This document shows, in pieces, positions 32,623 through 41,902 of a stretch of DNA of 64,000 nucleotides. The first letter of the stretch is position 1. Each line of letters begins with the position of its first letter. This DNA comes from an uncultured Clostridia bacterium. GTDB lineage: Bacteria > Bacillota > Clostridia > Oscillospirales > Ruminococcaceae. The notes under the pieces are model-generated. The model made no database searches. It was not told where the DNA came from and worked only from the letters and a program-made list of their open reading frames with translations. The stretch covers positions 1 through 64,000 of the forward strand of contig CANQLR010000006.1 of assembly GCA_947624745.1 (NCBI GenBank), in the 5' to 3' direction. The position numbers and the translations under genes were made by a program.

Positions 32623-33178
32623 ATGCAGACGGAAAACAATCATTCATTTCAGCGATAGAGCTTTCTTGTATTTGGGGCAATCGCCTTTCTGTGGTCGCTG
32701 TTTAACTTTTCCGCAGTAGGTTCAATCTTGGGCACGGTTATGCTGATTTTCCATCCGTTTATCATAGGCGGCTTACTTGCGCTGATTCTGAGTATACCGT
32801 CGAATTATTTTAAGCGGATATTTTTGAAAAACAAAAAGCTGCAAAATAAGCCGTCGCTTGTACGGGCATTGTCGCTTGTCCTTTCCCTGATCATGATTCT
32901 TGCCGCAGCCGCATTGATTATCCTGATCGTCATCCCGCAGGTCGTCAACGTCGTGAAAATGCTGATTGCAAATATCCCGTATTATCAGGAACAGCTGAAC
33001 GAACTGGTTGAAAAACTGGAAAACTCCGGGCAGATCGATTTAAGCGGTATCCAAGACAGTCTAAATCTGGAGAAAACCAAGGATGCTCTCATGGAGCAGC
33101 TGCCGGGGCTTGTGAATACCGTCCTGCAGAGCGCATACGGTATCGTGGGCATTGTGGCGGATATTTTTATTGCTTTGG
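32623..33178 (+). pseudogene. AI-2E-family transporter, early nonsense codon and truncated
   Basis: ATG follows GAAGGAGGG. After 11 codons there is an in-frame TAG (32656-32658), then the frame stays open as SFLVFGAIAFLWSLFNFSAV and several membrane helices (ALSLVLSLIMILAAAALIIL) with the family's helical linker (ANIPYYQEQLNELVEKLENS). After IVADIFIALV near 33178 the sequence switches abruptly to a methyltransferase-like frame, so the C-terminal half is deleted. An alternative start downstream of the TAG would still give a truncated protein. Confidence 0.75.
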
Positions 33179-33610
33179 TACTTCGATTATGTCTATTCTA
33201 TATATGGAATTGGATGGACTACAGATTTACAAGGAACTTTTGAAAAAATTGCTTCTTGCCTGAAAAAAGACGGCATTTTCATTTTTAGTTGGAATCATAC
33301 TCTGTATCATTGTGTCGCATTTTCGCGTGAAGAAGGAAAAAATGTGATAGAAAACGGAGCGCTTGTTTTTAGTAAAAGTTATTTTGACGAGTCATATTAT
33401 AAAATGCCGGTTCATGACAGTGATGTTATATTGTGTAATCGTAAAATATCAACATATGTTAATGCACTTGCAAAAGCCGGTTTTGTAATTGAGCAGATGA
33501 TTGAGCAGAATGATAGAGAAACAATGGAAAGTACCGGAGATACAAGCGATAAGACACGAAAAGCAAAAATGATACCGATTTCGTTATGCTTTAAAGCAAG
33601 AAAATTATAA
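33179..33610 (+). pseudogene. SAM-dependent methyltransferase, C-terminal fragment
   Basis: Begins mid-fold at YFDYVYSIYGIGWTTDLQGT, then FEKIASCLKKDGIFIFSWNH (post-motif strand of a class I methyltransferase), and ends KMIPISLCFKARKL. The SAM-binding motif I is missing. It joins the AI-2E fragment directly, indicating one deletion that removed the 3' end of one gene and the 5' end of the other. Confidence 0.7.
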
Positions 33611-33619
33611 TCGGAGAGG

Positions 33620-34329
33620 TTAATAAATTCCCTTTTGAGCGATGAGTACAAAATTGCTGTCGTTGAAAAATTCGGGTATGGTTTCAGCGACGTCGTTGAT
33701 AAAAGCAGAGATATTGATTCTGTTCTTGAGGACACGCGAGCCACGCTGAATGCGGCAGGGCTGCATGCTCCGTATGTTTTATGTCCTCACTCCATGTCGG
33801 GTCTTGAGGCGCTGTACCGGGCGCAGAAATATCCCGAAGAAGTCACGGCGATTATCGGGCCGATATGGCTGCTCCGCGGTATTATGACAACATGAAAATC
33901 AATATTCCGTTTATGAAAATAACGAGTTTAGCGGCAGGCATAGGAGTTACCCGTCTGATACCCGGCATTGCGGAGAGCGACGCGATCCGCCACGGCACTC
34001 TGTCCGACAGGGAAAAAGAGATCTATAAGGCAGTTTTTTACAGTCGCACTGCAACTAAGACAATGATCAACGAAGCGGAAACGGTGAAGAAAAACGCCGA
34101 AAAGGTTGACGGTATGGGCGTCCCGCAGCTCCCGATGTTGTTGTTCATTTCAAACGCTTCGGGAGGAACCGGATTCGATGAAGAAACTTGGCAAAAAATT
34201 GCAAAAGAGTATGTCTCACAGGTCAAAGGCGGAAAATATATAGAGTTGGATTGCCCGCATTATGTTCATGATTACGAGTACAAAAAAATCCGCGAAGAAA
34301 CGGTAAAGTTTTTAACCGATATTAAGTGA
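33620..34329 (+). pseudogene. alpha/beta hydrolase, N-terminal truncation and frameshift
   Basis: Starts inside the fold at LLSDEYKIAVVEKFGYGFSD. The nucleophile elbow is CPHSMSGLEALYRAQKYPEE. Near 33870 a one-base change shifts from TAIIG to DMAAPRYYDNMKINIPFMKI, which continues to the end with the catalytic-His region (DCPHYVHDYEYKKI). The N-terminal strands with the oxyanion loop are missing. Relic. Confidence 0.75.
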
Positions 34330-34771
34330 ATCTGCCAAATAATTATTTGCCTATTCGGTTTATAGCTGATAATCCCCCACGTCTGTCATAATGATAGGCG
34401 CGGGGATTTTAATATTATTTTGCGGGCGGGGAAGGCTACTCCCCAACAAGATTCCGCGCAAGGCAAAATTGAGCATAATGCAAGCTGGTTTTGTTGCTGC
34501 TCGCCTGCCCTCGGCAGCAACGATTGCCTCGGTTGCCTCGCAGACAAAACCCCGCGTGCATACGCGAAATTTGCTCCCGCGGTAGAATCTTGCTCTAAGA
34601 TTTCTGCACAAGGATGATAATCTAATATTGCAGTCACTCCCGCTATGAATTACCCTATAATTCCAAAATATATTTCTCTCAAATAATCAATTCCTCTTGA
34701 TTTTATGCCTGATTTAGTGTATATTGTATATGTGGATTTTATTTATATATTATACACAAGGATGCTGGTCT
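34330..34771. other. non-coding spacer with degenerate hairpin-array remnant
   Basis: From about 34430 to 34600 the sequence resembles the hairpin-array elements in AT-richer, decayed form, including AAAACCCCGCGTGCATACGC and a GTTGCTGC...GCAGCAAC stem. The rest (34620-34770) is AT-rich and should hold the promoter of the next operon; TATATTGTATATG near 34720 is too ambiguous to place boxes. Confidence 0.5.
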
Positions 34772-35455
34772 ATGAAATATTATGTGATGTCCACAAGGAT
34801 AACGGCTGCGCTCACTTGCTTATCCTTTATATTCATTTTGATTGCCCATTATGGATTTAACGGTGCAGATGCAGAATTTTGGTGTAATGTTTGCTTGGCT
34901 GTTTTTGGAAGCGGACTGTTGACCTTTATAACATCGTGCATAGGTTATTTTACAGAGAAAAGGCGTACGCTCGAGGGATTTTTCTATAGCACACAAACGT
35001 TGCTGCATATCATAAATAAATATGATCTCAATTGGAATTTGGAGAGGAAAATAGACTTTTTCCTTGACTATTCAGATGTTGACAAGTCAGTCTGGGACGC
35101 GCAGTTGGGATCGATTTACTTTATGTTAGATCCCGACAGAGAAAAATTCAACTACATCTATCAGGAAATATATAAACCTGTTCTTGATTTGAATCAGGAA
35201 ATAGCGTCTCATGAAACTAACTTCAAATGGCATAGAAACGGCAGTGGAAAAAACGATACAGTCATGGCTGACTGTGTTGGCAAAATAGAAGCTTTGCTTA
35301 TGGAAAATACAACCAAAAAACTTACGACGAACGATGGGCAAGAGATACAAATAACACATATTCAAAACAAGTTGGTGCATACCACTTTAAAAGAGTTGAA
35401 CGGCAGATTCTATGACATTATGTATGGCAAGAAAAAAGAAAGCGAGGATTCTTAA
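34772..35455 (+). CDS. two-helix membrane protein upstream of the type III R-M genes, unknown
   Basis: 227 residues from MKYYVMSTRITAALTCLSFI; AAGGATG precedes this ATG. Two N-terminal membrane helices (about 7-27 and 36-58), then a 165-residue cytoplasmic, charged, mostly helical domain (ERKIDFFLDYSDVDKSVWDA; NGQEI-like and HIQNKLVHTTLKELNGRFYD). No catalytic motif or known domain recognised. Its stop is directly followed by the mod ATG, so it belongs to the same operon. Its base composition is lower in GC than most of mod. Position suggests an accessory defence or regulatory role. Confidence 0.75.
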   Translation: MKYYVMSTRITAALTCLSFIFILIAHYGFNGADAEFWCNVCLAVFGSGLLTFITSCIGYFTEKRRTLEGFFYSTQTLLHIINKYDLNWNLERKIDFFLDYSDVDKSVWDAQLGSIYFMLDPDREKFNYIYQEIYKPVLDLNQEIASHETNFKWHRNGSGKNDTVMADCVGKIEALLMENTTKKLTTNDGQEIQITHIQNKLVHTTLKELNGRFYDIMYGKKKESEDS

Positions 35456-37330
35456 ATGGAGAAATTGAGCATGGAGACCCCCAACCTCACCTCCTACAAC
35501 ATCTCCCGCATCGCCGAGCTTTTCCCAAACTGCGTCACCGAGGCTTTGGACGAGGAGCGCAGCACGCCCGAGCGCAAGGTCTACAAAAAAGCCGTGAATT
35601 TTGAGCTTTTGAAGCAAATGCTCACGCCCGAGGTCATCGACGGCGAGGAGGCTTATGAATTCACATGGGTCGGCAAAAAGGCGGCGATCGTCGAGGCAAA
35701 CAAGCCTATACGCAAGACGCTGCGCCCCTGCCCCGAGGAGAGCAAAAACTGGGACTCGACCGAAAACCTCTACATCGAGGGGGACAATCTCGAAGTGCTG
35801 AAGCTCTTGCAGGAGAGCTACCTTGGCAAGGTGAAGATGATCTATATCGACCCGCCGTATAACACCGGCAACGACTTTATTTATCGCGATGATTTTGCTA
35901 TGGATTCTGAAGAATACGCCGAGGAAAGCGGGCAGCTCAACGAGGAGGGCAACCGCCTTTTCAGGAACACCGACAGCAACGGGCGCTTCCATTCCGACTG
36001 GTGCAGCATGATTTATTCAAGGCTGATGCTGGCGAGGAACCTGCTAACCGACGACGGGGTAATTTTTATTTCGATTGATGATAATGAGCAAAATAATATG
36101 AGAAAAATATGTGACGATGTTTTTGGAGAAAGTAATTTTATAAACCAAGTAATTTGGGTTAGAAACTCTAGTGGCAAAACGGTAAGCAAGCAACTTACAC
36201 AAAATATAGAATATTTATTGATGTACTCAAATTCTACAAATTATATGTTAAATCCTGTTTATAAACCGTTATCGGATTCAACAAAAAAGCTATATTCTAA
36301 AGATGATGGTGATGGAAGGGGCAAGTATCGACTTTATCCACTTCAAAAGCCAGCTTCACCTGGCCCGGAAACAACATACGATTATATCGATAATACCGGT
36401 AAAATATGGAGATGTCCGCCAAAAGGTTGGAGAATGAAACAGAGCAAATTAAAAGCTCTTGAAAATGATGGGCGGTTATATATGGAAGGAACTTCCCTTT
36501 CCGAGAAAGCATACTGGAATGAGCGTGAATCTGAAGGGCGGCTGGCCGATACATACTGGGATGATCTTCCAGAAAACAGTGTAGGAACTAAAGAAGTATC
36601 CATCTTACTTGATGGGAAAGTTGTCTTTAACAATCCAAAACCTATAGCATATTTGGTTAGAATGATAAAAGCACAGACATCTAAGGAAGAAGATGACATT
36701 ATCCTTGACTTTTTCTCCGGCTCTGCCACCACCGCCCACGCGGTAATGCAGCTCAACGCCGAGGATGGCGGGCACCGTAAATTCATCATGGTTCAGCTGC
36801 CCGAGCCCTGCGCCGAGGATTCCGAAGCCTTTAAAGCGGGCTACAAAAACATCTGCGAGATCGGCAAAGAGCGTATCCGCCGAGCAGGCGAAAAGATCAA
36901 AGAAGAGACCGGCGCAGATATCGACACCGGCTTCCGCGTCTTAAAGCTCGATGACGCCAACATGAAGGACGTCTACTATTCACCGGCCGAGTATAATCAG
37001 CAGATGCTTGACGGCCTTGAATCGAACATCAAGGACGACCGCAGCGATCTCGACCTGCTGTTCGGCTGCCTCCTCGATTGGGGTCTGCCGCTTTCGCTGC
37101 CCTATACCTCCGAAAAAATCGACGGCTTCACCGTTCACACCTACAACGGCGGCGACCTTATCGCCTGCTTCGATGAAAATATCTCCGACGCGGCGATCAA
37201 GGAGATTGCCAAGCGCCAGCCTCTGCGCGCTGTTTTCCGCGACAGCAGCTTTAACAGCAGCCCCGAAAAGATAAATGTCGGCGAGATATTCAAAATGCTT
37301 GCCCCTGACACAAGGGTAAAGGTCATTTAA
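35456..37330 (+). CDS. mod: type III restriction-modification methyltransferase (Mod)
   Basis: 624 residues, N6-adenine methyltransferase of the beta class: catalytic motif IV DPPYNTG (from Asp132) comes first, the target-recognition region lies in the middle, and SAM-binding motif I (DFFSGSATTAHAVMQL) comes after it. It recognises the DNA site for both methylation and cleavage. Codons about 202-420 (36060-36715) are visibly AT-rich compared with both flanks, which fits exchange of the recognition domain by recombination. It starts one base after the upstream membrane-protein stop; res follows 12 bases after its stop. Confidence 0.94.
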   Translation: MEKLSMETPNLTSYNISRIAELFPNCVTEALDEERSTPERKVYKKAVNFELLKQMLTPEVIDGEEAYEFTWVGKKAAIVEANKPIRKTLRPCPEESKNWDSTENLYIEGDNLEVLKLLQESYLGKVKMIYIDPPYNTGNDFIYRDDFAMDSEEYAEESGQLNEEGNRLFRNTDSNGRFHSDWCSMIYSRLMLARNLLTDDGVIFISIDDNEQNNMRKICDDVFGESNFINQVIWVRNSSGKTVSKQLTQNIEYLLMYSNSTNYMLNPVYKPLSDSTKKLYSKDDGDGRGKYRLYPLQKPASPGPETTYDYIDNTGKIWRCPPKGWRMKQSKLKALENDGRLYMEGTSLSEKAYWNERESEGRLADTYWDDLPENSVGTKEVSILLDGKVVFNNPKPIAYLVRMIKAQTSKEEDDIILDFFSGSATTAHAVMQLNAEDGGHRKFIMVQLPEPCAEDSEAFKAGYKNICEIGKERIRRAGEKIKEETGADIDTGFRVLKLDDANMKDVYYSPAEYNQQMLDGLESNIKDDRSDLDLLFGCLLDWGLPLSLPYTSEKIDGFTVHTYNGGDLIACFDENISDAAIKEIAKRQPLRAVFRDSSFNSSPEKINVGEIFKMLAPDTRVKVI

Positions 37331-37342
37331 GGGGGCGCGGGC

Positions 37343-40300
37343 ATGAAAATACAGTATAAGCACCAAAAATTTCAGGCAGACGCCGCAAAGGCAGTCGTCG
37401 ATGTTTTCGCGGGTCAGCCATATCTCACCCCGACATATATGATGGACCGCGGCGACGGCACATATCAGATAGGAATGACCGAAGAGGAGGATTATACCGG
37501 CCGGAGCAATCACAAAATTATCCCCGAGCTTAACGATACGCTTATTTTGGAGCATATTCAAAAGATACAGCGCGCCAATCAGATAAAGCCGTCCGACAGT
37601 TTGGAGGGGAGATATAATCTGACGGTCGAGATGGAGACCGGCGTCGGCAAGACATATACATATATTAAGACGATGTATGAGCTGAATAAGCACTACGGCT
37701 GGAGCAAGTTTATCGTTGTCGTCCCGAGCATAGCGATCCGCGAGGGCGTGTATAAATCCTTCGAGACCACTCAGGAGCATTTTGCGGAGGAATATGGCAA
37801 GAAGATACGCTATTTTATATACAATTCCTCCCAGCTCACCGAGATAGACCGCTTTGCCTCCGACAGCTCGATAAATGTCATGATAATAAATTCTCAGGCA
37901 TTTAACGCCAAGGGCAAGGACGCAAGAAGAATTTATATGAAGCTCGACGAGTTCCGCTCCCGTCGGCCGATAGACATTATCGCAAAGACAAACCCCATAG
38001 TTATAATTGACGAGCCGCAGTCGGTCGAGGGCAAGCAGACAAAAGAGAGGCTAAAGGAATTCAACCCGCTTCTGACCCTGCGCTATTCCGCCACTCACAA
38101 AAGCGACAGCATATATAATATGATTTACCGCCTCGACGCTATGGAGGCATATAACAAGCGGCTTGTGAAAAAGATAGCCGTCAAGGGCATTTCCGAGTCG
38201 GGCAGCACCGCCACGAACAGCTATGTTTATCTTGAAAGCATAAATCTTTCCAAAAAAGACCCGACCGCTACCCTTCAATTTGATGTAAAGCAGTCGAGCG
38301 GCGCCAAGCCGAAGAGCAGGATAGTCAAAATCGGGGACAATCTCTATGACTATTCAAACGGGCTTGAAGAATACAAAAATGGCTTTGTCGTGAAGTCAAT
38401 AGACGGCCGCGACGACTCCGTGGAATTTCTGAACGGCATAAAAATCTTTGCGGGAGATGTGATTGGCAAGGTCGATGAAGACCAGCTCCGCAGAATACAA
38501 ATCCGTGAGACTATCCTTTCACATATTCAGCGTGAACGCCAGCTGTTTCATAAAGGTATCAAGGTCCTAAGCCTGTTCTTTATCGACGAAGTAGCGAATT
38601 ACCGTGAGTACGACGCTGCGGGTCAGCCGGTGAACGGAAAGTATGCAAAGATGTTTGAGGAAGAGTATAATGATATTGTCGGAAGTCTGCAAATTGAATT
38701 CGGCGAGGACGATTATATCAAATATCTGGAAAGTATCAGCGCCTCCAAGACCCACGCCGGATATTTCTCCGTAGACGGCAAGGGAAAGATGATCAACAGC
38801 AAGGTCGGAAGAAAAGAAACGACCTCCGACGACGTCAGCGCTTATGAGCTTATCATGAAAAATAAAGAGCTTCTTTTGGACCGCGACCCGAATAAGTCTC
38901 CTGTGAGGTTTATCTTCTCGCACTCTGCCTTGCGCGAGGGCTGGGACAACCCCAACGTGTTCCAAATCTGCACGCTGAAGCAAAGCTCAAGCGAAGTCCG
39001 CAAGCGTCAGGAGGTAGGACGCGGTCTGCGCCTTTGCGTAAATCAGGACGGCGAGCGAATGGATACAAACTCGCTCGGAAACGATGTGCATAACGTCAAT
39101 GTTCTGACGGTTATTGCAAGCGAAAGCTATGAATCCTTCGCAAAGGGCTTGCAAACCGAAATGGCGGAGGCAGTTGCAAACCGTCCTCGCGCAGTCACGG
39201 TGGAGCTTTTTGTCGGCAAGGTCATCAAGGACGAAAACGGCAGCGAGCAGGTCATAGATCAAGACACCGCTTCCGCTATACATTATGATATGATCGTCAA
39301 CGGATATATCGACCGCAAGGGAGCGCTGACTGAAAAGTATCATCAGGATAAAGCTAACGGTGAAATAAAAGTGGCAGAGGAGGTCGCCGATTCCGCAGCG
39401 TCTGTTATGGAAATAATAGATTCAATTTACGACGCCCAAAGTATGCAGCCTGAAAACGCCCGCAGCAATAATGTTGAGCTTCATGTTAATGAAGAAAAAA
39501 TGGCAATGCCCGAATTCAAGGCGCTTTGGTCAAAAATAAATGCCAAATCGGTGTATGTCGTTGATTTTGACACCGATGAGCTTATCCAAAAGTCTATTGC
39601 TTCGCTCGACAGCAAGCTGCGCGTACCAAAGGTTTATTTCCGCGTCGAGACCGGGGCGATGGACACTATCAAGTCCAAAGACGAGCTTTTAGCGGGTGAA
39701 TCATTTGTAAAAGAAAAATCTTCAAATTACGGCATAGAGGTCACGGCAAATTCCAATGTAAAATATGACCTTATCGGGAAGCTTGTTGATGAAACCGGTC
39801 TCACCAGAAAGGCTGTCATTGCAATTCTTAAAGGAATCCAATCGCCTGTCTTTAACCAATTCAAGGACAATCCCGAGGAGTTCATTCTGAAAGCAGCAGC
39901 CTTGATAAACGATCAGAAAGCAACGGCGATCATCGAGCATATAACCTATGACGTCCTTGACGAGCATTACGATACCGACGTATTCACCGAGCCGACAATA
40001 AAAGGCAAGCTGGGTGTGAATGCGATGAAAGCCGATAAGCATCTTTATGACCATATCGTTTATGACTCGAGCAACGAAAGAGATTTTGCGACCGAGTTGG
40101 ACACCAATACCGACGTTGCTGTTTACGTCAAGCTGCCTGACGGCTTCTACATTTCTACTCCTGTCGGTCACTACAATCCCGACTGGGCAATCGCATTTTA
40201 TGAAGGAAAGGTAAAACATATTTATTTCGTAGCCGAAACAAAAGGTTCTATGAGCTCAATGCAGCTGAGGCTTATTGAGGAATCAAAAATTCACTGCGCA

Positions 40301-40390
40301 AGAGAGCATTTCAAAGCCATTTCCGGCGAGAATGTTGTATACGATGTCGTGGATAGCTATAAGACTTTGTTGGAGAGGGTTATGAGATAA
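37343..40390 (+). CDS. res: type III restriction endonuclease (Res)
   Basis: 1015 residues. Superfamily 2 helicase core with Walker A METGVGKTYTYIK (Lys103), DEPQ box IIDEPQSVEG (Asp223), and motif VI-like VRKRQEVGRGLRLCVNQ. The C-terminal nuclease domain has a PD-(D/E)xK set: NPDWAIAF (Asp947) and FVAETKG (Glu965, Lys967). All motifs look intact, so the system should cleave unmodified DNA when complexed with Mod. GGGGGCG is a weak ribosome site before the ATG. A terminator follows. Confidence 0.94.
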   Translation: MKIQYKHQKFQADAAKAVVDVFAGQPYLTPTYMMDRGDGTYQIGMTEEEDYTGRSNHKIIPELNDTLILEHIQKIQRANQIKPSDSLEGRYNLTVEMETGVGKTYTYIKTMYELNKHYGWSKFIVVVPSIAIREGVYKSFETTQEHFAEEYGKKIRYFIYNSSQLTEIDRFASDSSINVMIINSQAFNAKGKDARRIYMKLDEFRSRRPIDIIAKTNPIVIIDEPQSVEGKQTKERLKEFNPLLTLRYSATHKSDSIYNMIYRLDAMEAYNKRLVKKIAVKGISESGSTATNSYVYLESINLSKKDPTATLQFDVKQSSGAKPKSRIVKIGDNLYDYSNGLEEYKNGFVVKSIDGRDDSVEFLNGIKIFAGDVIGKVDEDQLRRIQIRETILSHIQRERQLFHKGIKVLSLFFIDEVANYREYDAAGQPVNGKYAKMFEEEYNDIVGSLQIEFGEDDYIKYLESISASKTHAGYFSVDGKGKMINSKVGRKETTSDDVSAYELIMKNKELLLDRDPNKSPVRFIFSHSALREGWDNPNVFQICTLKQSSSEVRKRQEVGRGLRLCVNQDGERMDTNSLGNDVHNVNVLTVIASESYESFAKGLQTEMAEAVANRPRAVTVELFVGKVIKDENGSEQVIDQDTASAIHYDMIVNGYIDRKGALTEKYHQDKANGEIKVAEEVADSAASVMEIIDSIYDAQSMQPENARSNNVELHVNEEKMAMPEFKALWSKINAKSVYVVDFDTDELIQKSIASLDSKLRVPKVYFRVETGAMDTIKSKDELLAGESFVKEKSSNYGIEVTANSNVKYDLIGKLVDETGLTRKAVIAILKGIQSPVFNQFKDNPEEFILKAAALINDQKATAIIEHITYDVLDEHYDTDVFTEPTIKGKLGVNAMKADKHLYDHIVYDSSNERDFATELDTNTDVAVYVKLPDGFYISTPVGHYNPDWAIAFYEGKVKHIYFVAETKGSMSSMQLRLIEESKIHCAREHFKAISGENVVYDVVDSYKTLLERVMR

Positions 40391-40415
40391 ATAGTCTGAG
40401 GTTGGTAGATATAAA

Positions 40416-40454
40416 AGCACGAGGTATGGGAAAGCTCTATACTTCGTGCTTTTT
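40416..40454 (+). terminator. terminator of the R-M operon
   Basis: AGCACGAGGTAT pairs with ATACTTCGTGCT (one G-T), followed by TTTT. The outer stem AGCACGA/TTCGTGCT is shared with the terminator at 31830. Confidence 0.85.
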
Positions 40455-40461
40455 GAGTGAC

Positions 40462-40509
40462 AAATTCCGCCCGACGGGTGCCGCTAAATTCCGCCTGACG
40501 GGTGCCGCT
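40462..40509. repeat. 24-bp tandem repeat, two copies
   Basis: AAATTCCGCCCGACGGGTGC plus CGCT (40462-40485) is followed immediately by the same unit with one base changed (40486-40509). Each unit contains a CCGNC/GACGG-type mini-stem. Confidence 0.8.
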
Positions 40510-40597
40510 AATTAAAATAATGATTGAAAACTTCTTTATGGGAAGACGTCATTTGAGCCGGGTGAAAAATTTTTAATTCTATCAGAGGTGAGACAGA

Positions 40598-40846
40598 ATG
40601 CAGCTTAAGAACCTTCGCGAGGACGGAGACATTCCGCAGAAGAAGCGGGCGGCGCTTTTGCGCGTTCAGCAAAACGCCTATTCGCAATATGAGACTGGAA
40701 AAAGGCAGATATCGATAGAAATGCCTGAAAATTTGTCAATACCGACAATAAAAAAATTACAAAATTTCGCCAAGCCGCAAAAGCTTAATCATTTTGAACA
40801 ACTTTCTGATAGGCCCTCCTTTTCGTCCCGTCGTCGGTCACGATGA
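40598..40846 (+). pseudogene. XRE-type HTH regulator, truncated
   Basis: GAGGTGAGACAG precedes ATG 40598. MQLKNLREDGDIPQKKRAAL and LRVQQNAYSQYETGKRQISI match a Cro/CI HTH, then the usual continuation (ALxxLSxFYxVSxDYLLG) is lost after EMP and the frame runs into the 3' end of the convergent GNAT gene. A truncated relic. Confidence 0.6.
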
Positions 40847-41288
40847 TCCCGCAGCAACAAAACCCGTGCTTATCGAGCAGCCGGAGCATCGGGGCGTTGT
40901 TTTCGTGGGTGTCGATTCGGATGTTTTTGCATAATTTTTGGCAGAAATCGAGCGCCGCGGCGAATATCCCGTGCTGCCCCTCGGCCGCAGCGAGGCGATG
41001 AATGGCGCCGTAGGGCTCGTCGTTCAGCCAGCGCCCGTCGATTACGCGATATGTCGGGTCGTCTCCCGAAATAAAGGCGAAAACCCCGCAGATTTCTCCC
41101 TCGCGAACGATTTTATAAAGCTGTCCGCGCTCGATATCGCTCCTGACGACATCTTCGCTCGGGCGACTTGTTTCCCACTGGTTGGGGTTGCCGTTTTTAC
41201 GCATGAACTCCCGCGCGTAGGCATAAATTGCCAGCACGCTGTCGAGGTCGCTCATGGAGGCTTTGGTGATAATTTGTTCCGGGGACAT
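40785..41288 (-). CDS. GNAT-family N-acetyltransferase
   Basis: 167 residues from MSPEQIITKASMSDLDSVLA. GNAT architecture: N-terminal helices with AREFMRKNGNPNQW, central strands GEICGVFAFISG, then EGQHGIFAAALDFCQKLCKN (pantetheine-loop region) and RIDTHENNAPMLRLLDKHGF, ending with the typical CGIIVTDDGTKRRAYQ strand. The substrate cannot be told. AAAAGGAACTCAAC precedes the ATG. Upstream lies the 41339-41815 hairpin array. Confidence 0.85.
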   Translation of the reverse strand: MSPEQIITKASMSDLDSVLAIYAYAREFMRKNGNPNQWETSRPSEDVVRSDIERGQLYKIVREGEICGVFAFISGDDPTYRVIDGRWLNDEPYGAIHRLAAAEGQHGIFAAALDFCQKLCKNIRIDTHENNAPMLRLLDKHGFCCCGIIVTDDGTKRRAYQKVVQND

Positions 41289-41338
41289 GTTGAGTTCCTT
41301 TTGTGGATTTTATCGGTTTTTTGGTGGATCAAGGCGGC

Positions 41339-41815
41339 GGGGGCGAAGCCCCCACAGTCCGCGAAGCGGACTGTGGGCCGGGAGCCTTCGGATCCCGGCC
41401 GCGCGGAGCGAAGTTCCGCGCAGGGGGTTCGCCCGGTGCGTGAGTCTGCACCTTGCTGCGGGGAGGCGGAATGGTGCGGGGCGAAGCCCCGGGGCGCGCG
41501 AAGCGCGTCGCGCCGAACACGCTTGCGTGTTCGGCGATACTCCTGCGGAGCAGGAGTATCGGGGCTTCGCATGGGCGGGGGCGGTTTGCGAAGGCATGGG
41601 GCGAAGCCCGGGCGGCAGCGAAGCTGCCGCCATGCCCGCCGCGCAAGCGCGGCGGGCGAATGCGCGCTCCGCGCGCATCCGGGCTTCGCCCTCGCACTCA
41701 CCCGCAGACCCCGCGCGGCGAAGCCCCGGTGCGGCAACGAAGCTGCCGCACCGCCTGACCCGCAAGCGGGTCAGGCCTAGGCGCCCTTCGGGCGCCTAGG
41801 GGCTTCGCCCCCATG
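41339..41815. repeat. array of about 18 consecutive hairpins with different stems
   Basis: No gene. Examples in order: GGGGG-CGAAG-CCCCC (41339-41353), CCACAGTCC-gcgaagc-GGACTGTGG, GGCCGGGA-n9-TCCCGGCC (41376-41400), GCGCGGA-n7-TCCGCGC (41401-41421), GCCGAACACGC-TT-GCGTGTTCGGC, GATACTCCTGC-GGA-GCAGGAGTATC, GGCGGCAGC-GAA-GCTGCCGCC, GCCCGCCGCGC-AA-GCGCGGCGGGC, GGTGCGGCA-n7-TGCCGCACC, GCCTGACCCGC-AA-GCGGGTCAGGC, CCTAGGCGCCC-TTC-GGGCGCCTAGG, GGGGC-TTC-GCCCC. Stems are 5-11 bp and mostly perfect, loops are tiny, and hairpins touch or nearly touch. Long apparent ORFs in several frames are by-products of composition. Confidence 0.9.
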
Positions 41816-41902
41816 CGCGACACCCACCCTTTACTGCACTAATTCGCAAAAACCTCTCTCCTATAGCATCCCATCCGCACGCATTTTTGCCTCATTTAAA
41901 TC

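Noticed and set aside
41254-41799. Long open frames (up to about 180 codons) on both strands across the hairpin array
   Set aside because: Open frames exist in at least five frames at once, are Arg/Ala/Pro-rich, and follow the palindromes; no ribosome sites or protein-like patterns.
41339-41815. CRISPR array
   Set aside because: There is no constant repeat with regular spacers; each hairpin is different and spacing is irregular. No cas genes are present.
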